Assembly: GCF_002954775.1 (NCBI RefSeq)
Contig: NZ_PJME01000032.1
Location: forward strand, 44,218 to 108,217
Source of the DNA: Streptomyces geranii
Lineage (GTDB): Bacteria > Actinomycetota > Actinomycetes > Streptomycetales > Streptomycetaceae
Reading direction: 5' to 3'
DNA: 64,000 nucleotides
Shown: positions 35,467-44,082 of the stretch, piece after piece
Numbering within the stretch: position 1 is the first letter of the stretch
Layout: every line of letters begins with the position of its first letter
The notes under the pieces: generated by a model
Told to the model about the DNA's origin: nothing
The model's database searches: none
What the model saw: the letters and a program-made list of their open reading frames with translations, nothing else
Program-made: the position numbers and the translations under genes

Positions 35467-35934
35467 GTGGTGGAGCCGGTCCAGGTACTGATGCCCGCGG
35501 CGCTGCTCGCCGGCGGTCTCGCGGCCGGCGGCCTCGCGATCTCCGTGCTGGCCGCCCCGCTGTTCACCACCCTGCCCACCGGGATGTACGTCCCCGTGCA
35601 CAAGGGTCTCGTCACCCGCTTCGACCCGTTCATGCCGCTGTCGCTGCTGAGCTGTCTGCTGTGCGACCTCGCCCTGACCGCCACCGGCCCCGGCACCGCC
35701 GTACGGCTGCTCGCGGCCCTCGGGGCGCTGCTGCTCGCGGCGGCCATGACGGTCTCGCTCACCAAGAACGTGCCGATCAACCGCTGGCTGTCGACGCTCG
35801 ATCCCGCGCACCTGCCCGCCGACTTCGACCGCCTCGACCCGCGTGAGCGCTGGATCCGCTGGAACCGCGTCCGGGGCGCGCTCGCCGTCGCCGCGCTGCT
35901 GGCGAACGTCGGCGCCGCCGCCGTGCTCATCTGA
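35467..35934 (+). CDS. DUF1772 (anthrone-oxygenase-like) membrane protein 2
   Basis: This 155-residue four-helix membrane protein is related to the divergent copy at 34819-35265: both share a helix 1 ending in a short polar loop and a NVPINR motif (KNVPINRWLSTLDPAHLPADFDRLDPRERW here). The DUF1772 family is linked to anthrone oxidation. GTG 35467 is preferred over 35461 because GGGAGG then sits 6 bases upstream. The methyltransferase starts 13 bp downstream. Confidence 0.75.
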   Translation: MVEPVQVLMPAALLAGGLAAGGLAISVLAAPLFTTLPTGMYVPVHKGLVTRFDPFMPLSLLSCLLCDLALTATGPGTAVRLLAALGALLLAAAMTVSLTKNVPINRWLSTLDPAHLPADFDRLDPRERWIRWNRVRGALAVAALLANVGAAAVLI

Positions 35935-35947
35935 CCTAGGAGAAGGT

Positions 35948-37009
35948 GTGGACACCATGACCGGAGTGGTCGGCCCGGCGCTGACCGCCGCGCTGCCGCC
36001 GCACGTACGGCTGCTGCTGCTGACCGACGGCAAACGGATATCCCGGGTGCTGCACGTCGTCGCCGAGCTGGGCGTCGCCGACGAACTGGCCGACGGCCCG
36101 CTCACGGTGGCCGCGCTCGCCGAACGGACCGGCACCCACGAGGACTCGCTGGGGCGGGTGCTGCGCGTCGCCGCCGCCTTCGGGGTCTTCGCCGAACAGC
36201 CCGACGGCACCTACGCGCTCACCGACATGGCCGAGGTGCTGCGCTCCGACGTGCCGGGCAGCCAGCGGGACATGGTGCTGTACAACGGCGACGACATGCT
36301 GTGGCGGTCCTACGGCGCCCTGATGCACACCGTGCGCACCGGCGAGCCCGCCTTCGAGGCCGCGTACGGGCACGGCTTCTTCGAGCACCTGGAGCAGGAC
36401 CCGCGCGCGGGGGCCCTGTTCGACCGGGCGATGACCGGGATGAGCCGGGCCACCACCCGCATGCTGCTCGACAGCTTCGACTTCGGCCGCTTCGAGCGGA
36501 TCGCCGACGTCGGGGGCGGGCGCGGCTGGTTCCTCTCCGAGGTGCTCCGGCGCCACACCGGGGTGCGCGGCACGCTCGTCGACCGCCCGGCGGTGGTGGC
36601 GGAGGCGCCCAAGCTCCTCGAAGAGGCCGGGGTCGCGGACCGCGTCGAGGTGGTGCCCGGCGACTTCTTCGCCGAGCTGCCCGCCGGGCGGGACGCGTAC
36701 GTGCTCAAGGCGGTGCTGCACGACTGGGACGACGAACGGGCCGCCGCGATCCTCCGCCGGATCCGCGACGCCCTCGCGGGCAACCCCGAAGGACGCCTGC
36801 TCATCTGCGAGTTCCTGGTCGGGCCCGCCAACGAGTGGGACCGCGGCAAGCTCCTCGACCTGGACATGCTCATCCGGTTCGGCGGCCGGGAACGCGGCGA
36901 GGCCCAGTGGCGGGCACTGCTCGCAGAAGCGGGCTTCGAGCTGGTGAACGAGCCGGTCGCCGGGCGCTGGGCGGTCCTGGAGTGCCGCCCCGTCCCGGCC
37001 GCCCGGTGA
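35948..37009 (+). CDS. SAM-dependent O-methyltransferase
   Basis: The 353-residue protein is a class I small-molecule O-methyltransferase of the TcmN-C/DnrK/acetylserotonin type: an N-terminal winged-helix dimerisation domain (RVLHVVAELGVADEL) and SAM motif I ADVGGGRGW, then LKAVLHDWDDE, the usual catalytic region. It likely methylates a phenolic hydroxyl of the polyketide. GTG 35948 is chosen because GGAGAAG is 5 bases upstream; ATG 35957 is an alternative. Confidence 0.9.
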   Translation: MDTMTGVVGPALTAALPPHVRLLLLTDGKRISRVLHVVAELGVADELADGPLTVAALAERTGTHEDSLGRVLRVAAAFGVFAEQPDGTYALTDMAEVLRSDVPGSQRDMVLYNGDDMLWRSYGALMHTVRTGEPAFEAAYGHGFFEHLEQDPRAGALFDRAMTGMSRATTRMLLDSFDFGRFERIADVGGGRGWFLSEVLRRHTGVRGTLVDRPAVVAEAPKLLEEAGVADRVEVVPGDFFAELPAGRDAYVLKAVLHDWDDERAAAILRRIRDALAGNPEGRLLICEFLVGPANEWDRGKLLDLDMLIRFGGRERGEAQWRALLAEAGFELVNEPVAGRWAVLECRPVPAAR

Positions 37010-37082
37010 ACAGAGGGAACACACGCCCGTACGGCAAACCCGGCGCGGCCACGGTCGCGAGAACGAGGACATGGAGAATGAC

Positions 37083-37832
37083 ATGCAGCTTCGACTGGTG
37101 GGAAAGAACGCGCTGGTCACCGGCGGTAGCCGGGGCATAGGGCGGGCCGTGGTGCTGGCACTCGCGAACGCCGGCGCCTCGGTGGTGACCTGCTACCGGC
37201 AGGAGGGCGAGGCCGTGGACAGCCTCGCCCGCGAGCTGAAGGAGATCGGCGGCGAGCACGCCCTGGTCCGGGCCGACGTCGGCACCGCCGAGGGCGTCGA
37301 GACGCTGCTCGCGACGGTCCGGGAGCGGTTCGAGACGCTGGACGTGCTGGTCAACAACGCGGGCGTGATCAGCCAGATCCCGTTCGCCCAGCTGCCGTTC
37401 GAGGAGTGGGAGCGGGTGATCAGCACCAACCTCACCGGCCCGTTCATGGTGATCAGCAAGGCCCTGCCGCTGCTGCGCGAGGGCTCGTCGGTCATCAACA
37501 TCGGCTCGCGCGGCGCCATGGCGGGCATCCCGCTGCGGGGCCACTACACCGCCTCCAAGGCGGGCCTGGTCGGGCTGACCCGCACGCTGTGCAAGGAACT
37601 CGGCGGCAAGGGCATCCGGTTCAACGTCGTCGCCCCCGGCGTCATCGACACCTCCGCGCCCGACGAGCTGACCGACGAGCAGCGCGCCGCCTACGACGAG
37701 CGCTACCTGCGCATGATGGCGCTCGGCCGGTTCGGGCGCCCCGAGGAGATCGCCGGCGCCGTGCTGTTCCTGGCGAGCGAGCTGTCCACGTACGTCAACG
37801 GCGAGACCCTGCACGTCGACGGTGGTGTCTGA
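37083..37832 (+). CDS. Second ketoreductase (SDR family)
   Basis: The 249-residue SDR has TGGSRGIGRA, NNAGVI and the Ser/Tyr/Lys set (IGSRGAM...YTASKAG). Two different FabG-like ketoreductases are a feature of several pentangular polyphenol clusters, where one reduces an early and one a late carbonyl. ATG 37083 is preferred because GGAG lies 5-6 bases upstream; ATG 37071 is in frame. Its end overlaps the following ABM gene. Confidence 0.9.
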   Translation: MQLRLVGKNALVTGGSRGIGRAVVLALANAGASVVTCYRQEGEAVDSLARELKEIGGEHALVRADVGTAEGVETLLATVRERFETLDVLVNNAGVISQIPFAQLPFEEWERVISTNLTGPFMVISKALPLLREGSSVINIGSRGAMAGIPLRGHYTASKAGLVGLTRTLCKELGGKGIRFNVVAPGVIDTSAPDELTDEQRAAYDERYLRMMALGRFGRPEEIAGAVLFLASELSTYVNGETLHVDGGV

Positions 37833-38145
37833 GGTGGCCGCGCAGCCCGGGACCTTCCGGGTGCTGCTGACCGTCGAGGTCAAGCCGGGCCTGGAGGCCG
37901 ACTTCGAGAACGTGTGGGCCGAGGGCAGCAAGGAGGTCACGGCCCAGCGCGCCAACCTGGGCCACACCCTGGCGCGCAGCGCGAAGGAGGCGTCCGTCTA
38001 CTACGTGGTGAGCGACTGGACCGACCGGGAGTCCTTCCTCGCCTTCGAGAGCAGCACCGAGCACGTACGGCACCGCGAGAAGCTGCACCCGTACCGCACG
38101 GGCGGGTCGCTGGCGATGATGCACCTGGTGAAGGTCGCCGGATGA
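37822..38145 (+). CDS. ABM domain protein 2
   Basis: The ~107-residue ABM-fold protein reads FRVLLTVEVKPGLEADFENVW...RSAKEASVYYVVSDWTDRESFLAFE, closely similar in pattern to the ABM at 33109. It probably works as a cofactor-free oxygenase or cyclase. Starts at GTG 37822, 37825 or 37834 are all possible; the first two overlap the ketoreductase gene. Its stop overlaps the next ABM start, so the pair may form a heteromer. Confidence 0.8.
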   Translation: MVSEVAAQPGTFRVLLTVEVKPGLEADFENVWAEGSKEVTAQRANLGHTLARSAKEASVYYVVSDWTDRESFLAFESSTEHVRHREKLHPYRTGGSLAMMHLVKVAG

Positions 38146-38459
38146 GCGGGGCGCCCGGCCGGGTACGGATCCTGCTGTACCTGCGGGCCACGGCGGAGCA
38201 GGTCGCCGGGGTCGAGGAGGGGTACCACCGGATCAGCAAGGACCTGGCGGGCACGCCGGGTCTGCTCGGCAACGAGCTGCTGCGCGACCTGGCCGATCCC
38301 GGCGCGTACGCCGTGCTCAGCGAGTGGGAGAGCATGGCCGCCTTCCGGGACTGGGAGGCGGGCGCCGGCCACCGCGGGACGACCTCCCCGCTGCGCGCCT
38401 ACCAGGACACCGGACGGCCCAGCCCGTTCGCCCTGTTCCAGGTGGAGGCGGCGTACTGA
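38142..38459 (+). CDS. ABM domain protein 3
   Basis: This 105-residue protein has a single ABM-like fold (VRILLYLRATAEQVAGVEEGYHRISKDLAGTP, then LLRDLADPGAYAVLSEWESMAAFRDWE). ATG 38142 overlaps the previous stop by 4 bases. Paired ABM proteins occur in pentangular clusters, where they shape ring oxidation or closure. It ends the rightward operon; two hairpins follow. Confidence 0.8.
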   Translation: MSGAPGRVRILLYLRATAEQVAGVEEGYHRISKDLAGTPGLLGNELLRDLADPGAYAVLSEWESMAAFRDWEAGAGHRGTTSPLRAYQDTGRPSPFALFQVEAAY

Positions 38460-38485
38460 CACCGCCCCGCTGACCGCCGCGGTCC

Positions 38486-38520
38486 CTGTGCCGTGAGGAG
38501 CACTGCTCCTCACGGCACAG
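38486..38520. terminator. Hairpin terminator, 15-bp stem
   Basis: CTGTGCCGTGAGGAG pairs perfectly with CTCCTCACGGCACAG around the 5-base loop CACTG. It lies 26 bp after the ABM operon end and can serve both directions. Confidence 0.85.
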
Positions 38521-38568
38521 TCGTGTGCGGTGCGGTGGGCGTAGGGGACGCAGGGGCGGCAGCACGAA

Positions 38569-38604
38569 GCGGGCACCCGGCCGGTACGTCGGCCGGGTGC
38601 CCGC
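38569..38604. terminator. Second hairpin terminator, 15-bp stem
   Basis: GCGGGCACCCGGCCG pairs perfectly with its complement around loop GTACGT. It lies just beyond the convergent KSIII gene end, so the convergent transcripts each meet a strong hairpin. Confidence 0.85.
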
Positions 38605-38631
38605 TGCGGTCCTGCCCCGAGGGTGCGGCGC

Positions 38632-39633
38632 TCAGGGCAGGCGTACCACCTGGCCCGCGTAGACCAGTCCGGCGCCGAAGCCGGCCAGCAGGGCGAGGCC
38701 GCCGCTGGGGGCGCCGCCGGTGGACAGGAGTTCGTCCATGGCGAGCGGGATGGAGGCGGCGGAGGTGTTGCCGCTGGTGACGATGTCCCGCGCGATGGCG
38801 GTCCGTTCGGTCAGGCCCAGTTCCTGGACGACGAAGTCGGTGATGAGCATGTTGGCCTGGTGCGGGATGAACGCGTCGAGCTGGTCCACGGTGACGCCCG
38901 CGAGGTCGAGCATCTTCCGGGTGGCGGGGACGAGTTCGCCGGTGGCCCAGCGGAACACCTTCCAGCCCGCCATGGTGATCGCGGGGCGGCCGTCCGGGCG
39001 TACCCCGGTGCCGTCGTGCCAGGGCGAGGTCATCTTCAGGGCCGCGTTGCGCGAGCCGTCGGCGTGCCAGACCACCGGTCCGATGCCGGGCTCGTCCGAG
39101 GGGCCGACGACCACGGCGCCGGCGCCGTCGGCGAAGAGGAAGGCCGTGTCGGAGTCGGAGTGGTCGAGGATGTCCGTCATCCGCTCGGCGCCGATGACCA
39201 GGACGTGGTCGGTACGGCCCATGCGGACCAGGTCGCTGGCGAGCGCGACCGCGTGGCAGAAGCCCGCGCAGGCCGCCGAGACGTCGAAGGCGGCGGCCTT
39301 CTCGGCGTGCAGCCGGTGCGCGACCTCGACGGCGACGGCGGGCATCTGCTCCATGGAGGTGATCGTGGCGACGATGACCGTGCCGAGCTGGTCCGCGCCG
39401 ATGCCGGCGGCGGCGAGCGCCTTCTCGGCGGCGGCGGTCGCCATCATGGGCAGGGTTTCCTCGGGGGAGGCGTAGCGGCGGGAGCGGATGCCCGAGCGCC
39501 GCTCTATCCAGTCGGGGTCGAGTCCGGTGCGTTCGGCGATCTCGGTGTTGGGCACGGACCGTTCGGGACGGTAGGTGCCGACGCCCAGGAGGCGGCTGTG
39601 GCGCAGGGCCTGGGTGTCCTGAATCGTGGTCAT
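38632..39633 (-). CDS. Ketosynthase III (FabH-like) starter-unit enzyme
   Basis: The 333-residue KSIII has the Cys-His-Asn triad: VSAACAGFCHA (Cys), IPHQANM (His), SGNTSAAS (Asn). It condenses an acyl-CoA with malonyl-ACP, priming the PKS with something other than plain acetate, as in benastatin, frenolicin or fredericamycin pathways. With the dedicated acyltransferase and carboxylase this implies controlled starter choice. ATG 39633 overlaps the stop of the upstream membrane gene by 4 bases. Confidence 0.9.
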   Translation of the reverse strand: MTTIQDTQALRHSRLLGVGTYRPERSVPNTEIAERTGLDPDWIERRSGIRSRRYASPEETLPMMATAAAEKALAAAGIGADQLGTVIVATITSMEQMPAVAVEVAHRLHAEKAAAFDVSAACAGFCHAVALASDLVRMGRTDHVLVIGAERMTDILDHSDSDTAFLFADGAGAVVVGPSDEPGIGPVVWHADGSRNAALKMTSPWHDGTGVRPDGRPAITMAGWKVFRWATGELVPATRKMLDLAGVTVDQLDAFIPHQANMLITDFVVQELGLTERTAIARDIVTSGNTSAASIPLAMDELLSTGGAPSGGLALLAGFGAGLVYAGQVVRLP

Positions 39634-40697
39634 GACTGCGGGTCGTCCTTTCGAGACGCACGGGCGGACTTCGCGGGGGAGTGCCGGCGGCCCCGGTCGG
39701 TCAGGCCCCAGGGCTTGTACGTGGAGACGGCCGTCATGAAGACCAGGGAGAGGAGGGCGAGCAGGGCCGAGCCGGCCATGGTCCAGCCGACGGTGTCGAG
39801 TTCGCCGCCGCGCACGGGGGCGCCCGCGTCGACGAGTTCGTTGGCGCGCAGGATCTGCTGGTGGATGACGGAGAAGCCCAGCACCATGACGCCCATCGTC
39901 CAGAAGAACTTCACTGCGACCCAACGGCGGTGCAGCAGGCGCCACTTGGTGCCGGCGCCGACGACGATGCCGGTGATGAGGGCGAACATGCTGGTCATGC
40001 CGAGGAAGATCTCGTCGAGCATCGACATGGTGCGGTACATCGCGGCCTGGGTGTCGGCGTTGTGGGTGGTGGCGCCCGCGACGGACATCGCGAACATGCC
40101 GGTGACCAGGCCGAGCCAGCCCACGGAGATGCCCACATGGGCGGTGAGGACCGCCTTGCGCAGCCGCTGGGAGACCGTGCGGCTGTCCTCGCGCACGCTC
40201 GTCATCCACCGGTTGACGGAGGGGACGTAGAGCAGGACGAGGCCGACGACGGACGGGATCAGGCTGGCCACGGCGAGGCTCGCCTGCAGCGGGCCCACCA
40301 GCGGGCGCCCGCCGAGCTGGGCGAGGCCGAGGCCGGTGAACAGCAGGCCCAGGGCGGTGAACACCGTGAGCAGGACCCGGCCCCACTGGCGTCCGGCCCG
40401 GAGCATCTCGGCGAAGAAGCCGAACAGGGCGCAGAAGGCGATGGTCAGGGCCAGGTCGCCGGTGGTCGCCGCGCCGGCGACCCCGGTCTCGACCTGGTGG
40501 GCGATCTCGAAGACGTTGCTCGCGATCGCGGCGAGCGTCGCCACGATCACCATGGCGTAGGCCCAGCCGACGGCGGCCGGCGGGCGGGGAACGGGTACCG
40601 CGGCTGTGGCAGGGGCCGGGCGGACGACCCGTGCGGAGCCGGCCGCCCGCGGGCTCCGGCTCCGCTCTGTCCGGTCGGTCCGGTCAGTCGTACTCAC
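39630..40697 (-). CDS. Polytopic membrane protein, unrecognised family
   Basis: The 355-residue protein has an N-terminal Ser/Thr/Arg-rich cytosolic segment (~60 residues) and about eight hydrophobic helices. HVGISVGWLGLVTGMFAMSVAG and MLDEIFLGMTSMFALITG with a following WRLLHRRWVAVKFFW are reminiscent of DUF2269-like integral membrane proteins, but I cannot fix the family. GTG 40697 has AGGAGG 7 bases upstream; a frame extension to 40790 is rejected. It is co-transcribed and coupled with KSIII, so it may help export, self-protection or membrane anchoring of priming. Confidence 0.75.
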   Translation of the reverse strand: MSTTDRTDRTERSRSPRAAGSARVVRPAPATAAVPVPRPPAAVGWAYAMVIVATLAAIASNVFEIAHQVETGVAGAATTGDLALTIAFCALFGFFAEMLRAGRQWGRVLLTVFTALGLLFTGLGLAQLGGRPLVGPLQASLAVASLIPSVVGLVLLYVPSVNRWMTSVREDSRTVSQRLRKAVLTAHVGISVGWLGLVTGMFAMSVAGATTHNADTQAAMYRTMSMLDEIFLGMTSMFALITGIVVGAGTKWRLLHRRWVAVKFFWTMGVMVLGFSVIHQQILRANELVDAGAPVRGGELDTVGWTMAGSALLALLSLVFMTAVSTYKPWGLTDRGRRHSPAKSARASRKDDPQS

Positions 40698-40869
40698 CGT
40701 CGCGCCTCCTTCGGGACAAGGCGCGTCCGCCCCACGGCAGCGGGGCTCTGAGCGCCGTCGGTAGCGGGTTCGTGGCGCGCTCAGCGTCACCGGACACCCT
40801 CGAAACCCACTCGAAGCCCGGTGGACGGCTCTCTCCGTACCCCGGCGGAGGCCGGGGTCGGCCCTGGGG

Positions 40870-41409
40870 TCAGTCGCGGGTCTTGTCGTTGAGGGAGTCG
40901 ACGAACCGGGTGAGGAGGAGGGCGAACTGGCGCTGTTCGTCCGGCTGCCAGTCCTTCAGGGCGTCGGCGTAGAAGTCCTGGCGGGTGCGGTGGGCGGCGG
41001 ACACCGCCTCGCGGCCGGCCTTGGTGAGGGCCAGGCAGCTGCGGCGGCCGTCCTCCTGGGAGGCCACCCGGCGCACGAAGCCGGACCTGACCGCGTCGGC
41101 GACGATGCGGCTGGCCCGCGAGGGGTCGATGGCCAGCCGGTCCGCGATGAACCCCACCGTCACGTCCCGTTCGCTCCCGCCGCTGCCCTCGTCGACCGCG
41201 TCGATGACGGAGAGCGTGTTGAGGTCCAGCGGCTCCGCCATCCCCTGGACGACCGGCCGGGCCAGACTCCGCCGGGACTGCCGCCGGCGGATCCGGATCA
41301 TCGCCAGCTCCACGGCGTTGAGCACGCCGTCCTCCACGGGCGTGCGCCGCTCCGCGCCCGGGGCGTTCGCGGGGGCCGTGTCCGTCGACAGCTCGTTTTC
41401 GCCACTCAT
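40870..41409 (-). CDS. MarR-family transcriptional regulator
   Basis: This 179-residue winged-helix protein has the MarR pattern: VTVGFIADRLAIDPSRASRIVADAVRSGFVRRV as recognition helix-turn-helix and the DGR-containing wing (ASQEDGRRSCLALTKAGREAV). MarR proteins usually repress a neighbouring transporter gene until a ligand binds. It is divergent from a small membrane-protein gene; sequence motifs in the 148-bp gap recur before the exporter at 46150, suggesting a common operator. Confidence 0.9.
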   Translation of the reverse strand: MSGENELSTDTAPANAPGAERRTPVEDGVLNAVELAMIRIRRRQSRRSLARPVVQGMAEPLDLNTLSVIDAVDEGSGGSERDVTVGFIADRLAIDPSRASRIVADAVRSGFVRRVASQEDGRRSCLALTKAGREAVSAAHRTRQDFYADALKDWQPDEQRQFALLLTRFVDSLNDKTRD

Positions 41410-41557
41410 CTCTCCGAGATTACCCGCACTGGCATATGACTGGACCGGGCATTCCTGGATGTGGGACAGTTATATGCGAAGGTCATGTATGTGCTTATGG
41501 CAATGACCTCTGTCGGAGCGACGGCCGTCGCGCCCCCGAAGCCCTGAGGAGTCACAC
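41410..41557. promoter_or_regulatory. MarR divergent promoter with inverted repeats
   Basis: This gap is unusually AT-rich for the window. GCATATGACT (about 41432) and AGTTATATGC (about 41468) form a one-mismatch inverted repeat, and GGTCAT...ATGACC (about 41481-41508) forms a second. GCGAAG-N5-GTATGTGC at 41476-41494 recurs with a 6-base spacer at 46113-46132, upstream of the DHA2 exporter. These are candidate MarR operators. Confidence 0.55.
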
Positions 41558-41989
41558 ATGTCCGCCAAGTCCACCGTCACCCGAACCGAGAGCCCCCTGC
41601 GCGTCCGAGCGCTCGCCGTCCTGGCCACCGTGGCCGCCGGCGCCGTGATCTGGCTCGTGGCCCACTCCGTACTCGACATCGACCTGCGCGTGCCGGACGG
41701 CCCCGGTTCCACCACCACGACCGCGCTCGCACTCCCCGCCGTGCTGATCGGCACCGCCGTCGTCTCCCTGCTCGGCTGGGCCCTGCTCGCCCTGCTGGAG
41801 AAGGCGGTGGCCGCCCGCTCGCGCGCGATCTGGACCGGCGTCGCACTCCTGGTGCTCGTCGTCTCCCTCTTCGCCCCGCTGTTCGGCGCGGGCCTGAGCG
41901 GCGGCAACCGGGCCACGCTCGTCCTGCTGCACCTCACGGTCGGCGCGATCCTCGTCCCGGCCTTCCGCCGAAGCTCCGCACCCGCCTGA
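41558..41989 (+). CDS. DUF6069-like four-helix membrane protein
   Basis: The 143-residue protein has four hydrophobic segments and the DUF6069-like pattern AGAVIWLVAHSVLDIDL...GLSGGNRATLVLLHLTVGAILVPAFRR. DUF6069 proteins are common beside MarR or TetR regulators; function unknown. ATG 41558 follows GAGGAG. Divergent placement from MarR suggests direct control. Confidence 0.7.
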   Translation: MSAKSTVTRTESPLRVRALAVLATVAAGAVIWLVAHSVLDIDLRVPDGPGSTTTTALALPAVLIGTAVVSLLGWALLALLEKAVAARSRAIWTGVALLVLVVSLFAPLFGAGLSGGNRATLVLLHLTVGAILVPAFRRSSAPA

Positions 41990-42099
41990 CCGGCGGAGAT
42001 CCACCCGGTCAGGACGGTCCAGCGCCCCTCCAAGCGGAATCGAGCGCCCGGGCAGATCTTGGAGCCCAGGCACCAACCTGCCACGGAAGGAGAACCCCA

Positions 42100-44001
42100 A
42101 TGTGCGGCATCGCAGGCTGGGCCGGCCGCGAGGGCGGACCGGCCGGGCGGGAACCCGGACTCGCGGCCGGTATGGCGCGGACCATGGTCTGCCGGGGCCC
42201 CGACGACTCGGGAGTCTGGGCGGACCCCCGGGCCACACTGATCCACACCCGGCTGGCGGTCATCGACGTGAGCGGTGGCCGCCAGCCCATGACCGCCGGA
42301 CCCGACGGGCGTACGGACCTCGGCACGGCCGCCGCGGGGGAGGAGCCCTCCGCGGTCCTCGCCTACAACGGCGAGGTCTACAACTTCCGCGAACTGCGCG
42401 CCGAACTGGCCGGACTCGGCCACCGCTTCCTCACCCGCAGCGACACCGAGGTGGTGCTCCACGCCTACCTGGAGTGGGGCGAGCGGTGCGTCGAGCACCT
42501 GGAGGGCATGTTCGCGTTCGCCGTCTGGGACCCGCGCCGCCGCACCCTGCTGCTGGCCCGCGACCGGTTCGGCATCAAACCGCTGTACTACGCGCCCACC
42601 GCCGGCGGCCTGGTCTTCGGCTCCGAACCCAAGTCCCTGCTGGCCCACCCCGCCGTACGCCCGGTCGTCGACCTCGACGGCCTGCGGGTGCTGTTCTCCA
42701 TGGCCCGCGCCCCCGGCGAGAGCGTCTACCGCGACATCCGCGACCTGCCGCCCGCCCACACCCTGACCTACGGCCCGGACGGCACCGTACGCCTGCGCCG
42801 CTACTGGCAGCTGGAGGCCCGCCCGCACGAGGACGGCCTCGACGACACCGTGCGCACCGTGCGCGAGCTGCTGGAGGACAGCGTCTCCCGCGAACTGGTC
42901 GCCGACGTCCCGCTGAGCGTGCTGCTCTCCGGCGGCCTCGACTCCAGCGCCGTCGCCGCCCTCGCGGCCCGAGCCCTGGCCGGGGAGGGCGGCGACAAGG
43001 TCCGCACCGCCACCGTCACCTACAGCGGCTACAGCGACAACTTCCAGCCCGACCTGGTGCGCAGCGCCCCCGACGCGCCGTACGCGCGAGCCGTCGCCGA
43101 CCACGTCGGCGCCGACCATCTGGAGATCGAGCTGAGCACCGCCGACCTGATCGACCCGGTCGCCCGCCGTGCCGTGCTGCGCGCCCAGGACGTGCCCGCC
43201 CCCTTCGGGGACATGGACACCTCCACGTACCAGGCGTTCGCGGGCGTGCGGCGGTACTGCAAGGTCGCGCTCACCGGCGAGAGCGCCGACGAGATCTTCG
43301 GCGGCTACAGCTGGGTGCACATCCCCGACCTGGCGTACGAGCGGCAGTTCCCCTGGGTCGCCTTCGAGCAGTGGCATCCGGGCACCCGGGAGGGCCTGGG
43401 GCAGGGGCTGCTGTCCGCCGCCTTCAAGGACCGGCTCGACATGGGCACGTACTACGCGGAGCGGTACGCCGAGGCCATGGCCGGCATCCCCCGGCTGGCC
43501 GGGGAGGACCCCGAGGAGCAGCGGGCCCGCGAGGTCTGCCATCTGCACCTGACCCACTGGCTGCCCCGGCTCCTGGAGCGCAACGACCGGCTGAGCATGA
43601 TCTCGGGTCTTGAGGTGCGGGTGCCGTTCTGCGACCACCGGCTGGTGCAGTACGCGTACAACGTCCCCTGGGCGATGAAGACGTTCGACGGCAGGGAGAA
43701 GAGCCTGCTGCGGGCAGCCGTGCGCGACCTGCTGCCCGAGCAGGTGCTCGAACGGCCGAAGGCGCCGTTCCCGGTCAGCCAGGACACGACGTACACCAAG
43801 GCGCTGCACGAGGAGTTCGCGGAGGTGCTGGCCGACCCCTCGTCCCCGGTGCTCGCGCTGCTCGACCTGGACCGGGCCCGCCATGTCGTCTCCCCGGAGG
43901 GCGGGGCGGAGACCCGGGACTGGCTGCACCGGATGAACGTCGAGATGGCGCTCCAGGTGAACACCTGGCTGACCGGGCTCGGGGACGACCTGGAGCTGTG
44001 A
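42100..44001 (+). CDS. Asparagine-synthetase-type glutamine amidotransferase
   Basis: The 633-residue protein begins MCGIAGW with the Ntn-hydrolase Cys2 that releases ammonia from glutamine, and has the ATP pyrophosphatase loop SVLLSGGLDSSAVAAL (about residue 275). The synthetase domain adenylates a carboxylate and transfers ammonia. In aromatic polyketide clusters such enzymes make a carboxamide or, with an amino acid, an amide that can close to an isoquinolinone or pyridone. GGAGAA precedes ATG 42100. It is the main hint that the product is nitrogenous. Confidence 0.9.
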   Translation: MCGIAGWAGREGGPAGREPGLAAGMARTMVCRGPDDSGVWADPRATLIHTRLAVIDVSGGRQPMTAGPDGRTDLGTAAAGEEPSAVLAYNGEVYNFRELRAELAGLGHRFLTRSDTEVVLHAYLEWGERCVEHLEGMFAFAVWDPRRRTLLLARDRFGIKPLYYAPTAGGLVFGSEPKSLLAHPAVRPVVDLDGLRVLFSMARAPGESVYRDIRDLPPAHTLTYGPDGTVRLRRYWQLEARPHEDGLDDTVRTVRELLEDSVSRELVADVPLSVLLSGGLDSSAVAALAARALAGEGGDKVRTATVTYSGYSDNFQPDLVRSAPDAPYARAVADHVGADHLEIELSTADLIDPVARRAVLRAQDVPAPFGDMDTSTYQAFAGVRRYCKVALTGESADEIFGGYSWVHIPDLAYERQFPWVAFEQWHPGTREGLGQGLLSAAFKDRLDMGTYYAERYAEAMAGIPRLAGEDPEEQRAREVCHLHLTHWLPRLLERNDRLSMISGLEVRVPFCDHRLVQYAYNVPWAMKTFDGREKSLLRAAVRDLLPEQVLERPKAPFPVSQDTTYTKALHEEFAEVLADPSSPVLALLDLDRARHVVSPEGGAETRDWLHRMNVEMALQVNTWLTGLGDDLEL

Positions 44002-44031
44002 CCCCGGCCCTCCCCGCCGTCCGCCCCGCAT

Positions 44032-44067
44032 GACTCAGGGGCGCCCCTCACGGGGCGCCCCTGAGTC
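44032..44067. terminator. Bidirectional terminator, 16-bp stem with 4-base loop
   Basis: GACTCAGGGGCGCCCC and its perfect complement flank loop TCAC. It lies between the convergent amidotransferase and SARP genes and should stop both. Confidence 0.9.
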
Positions 44068-44082
44068 ACCGGTGGCAGGCGG

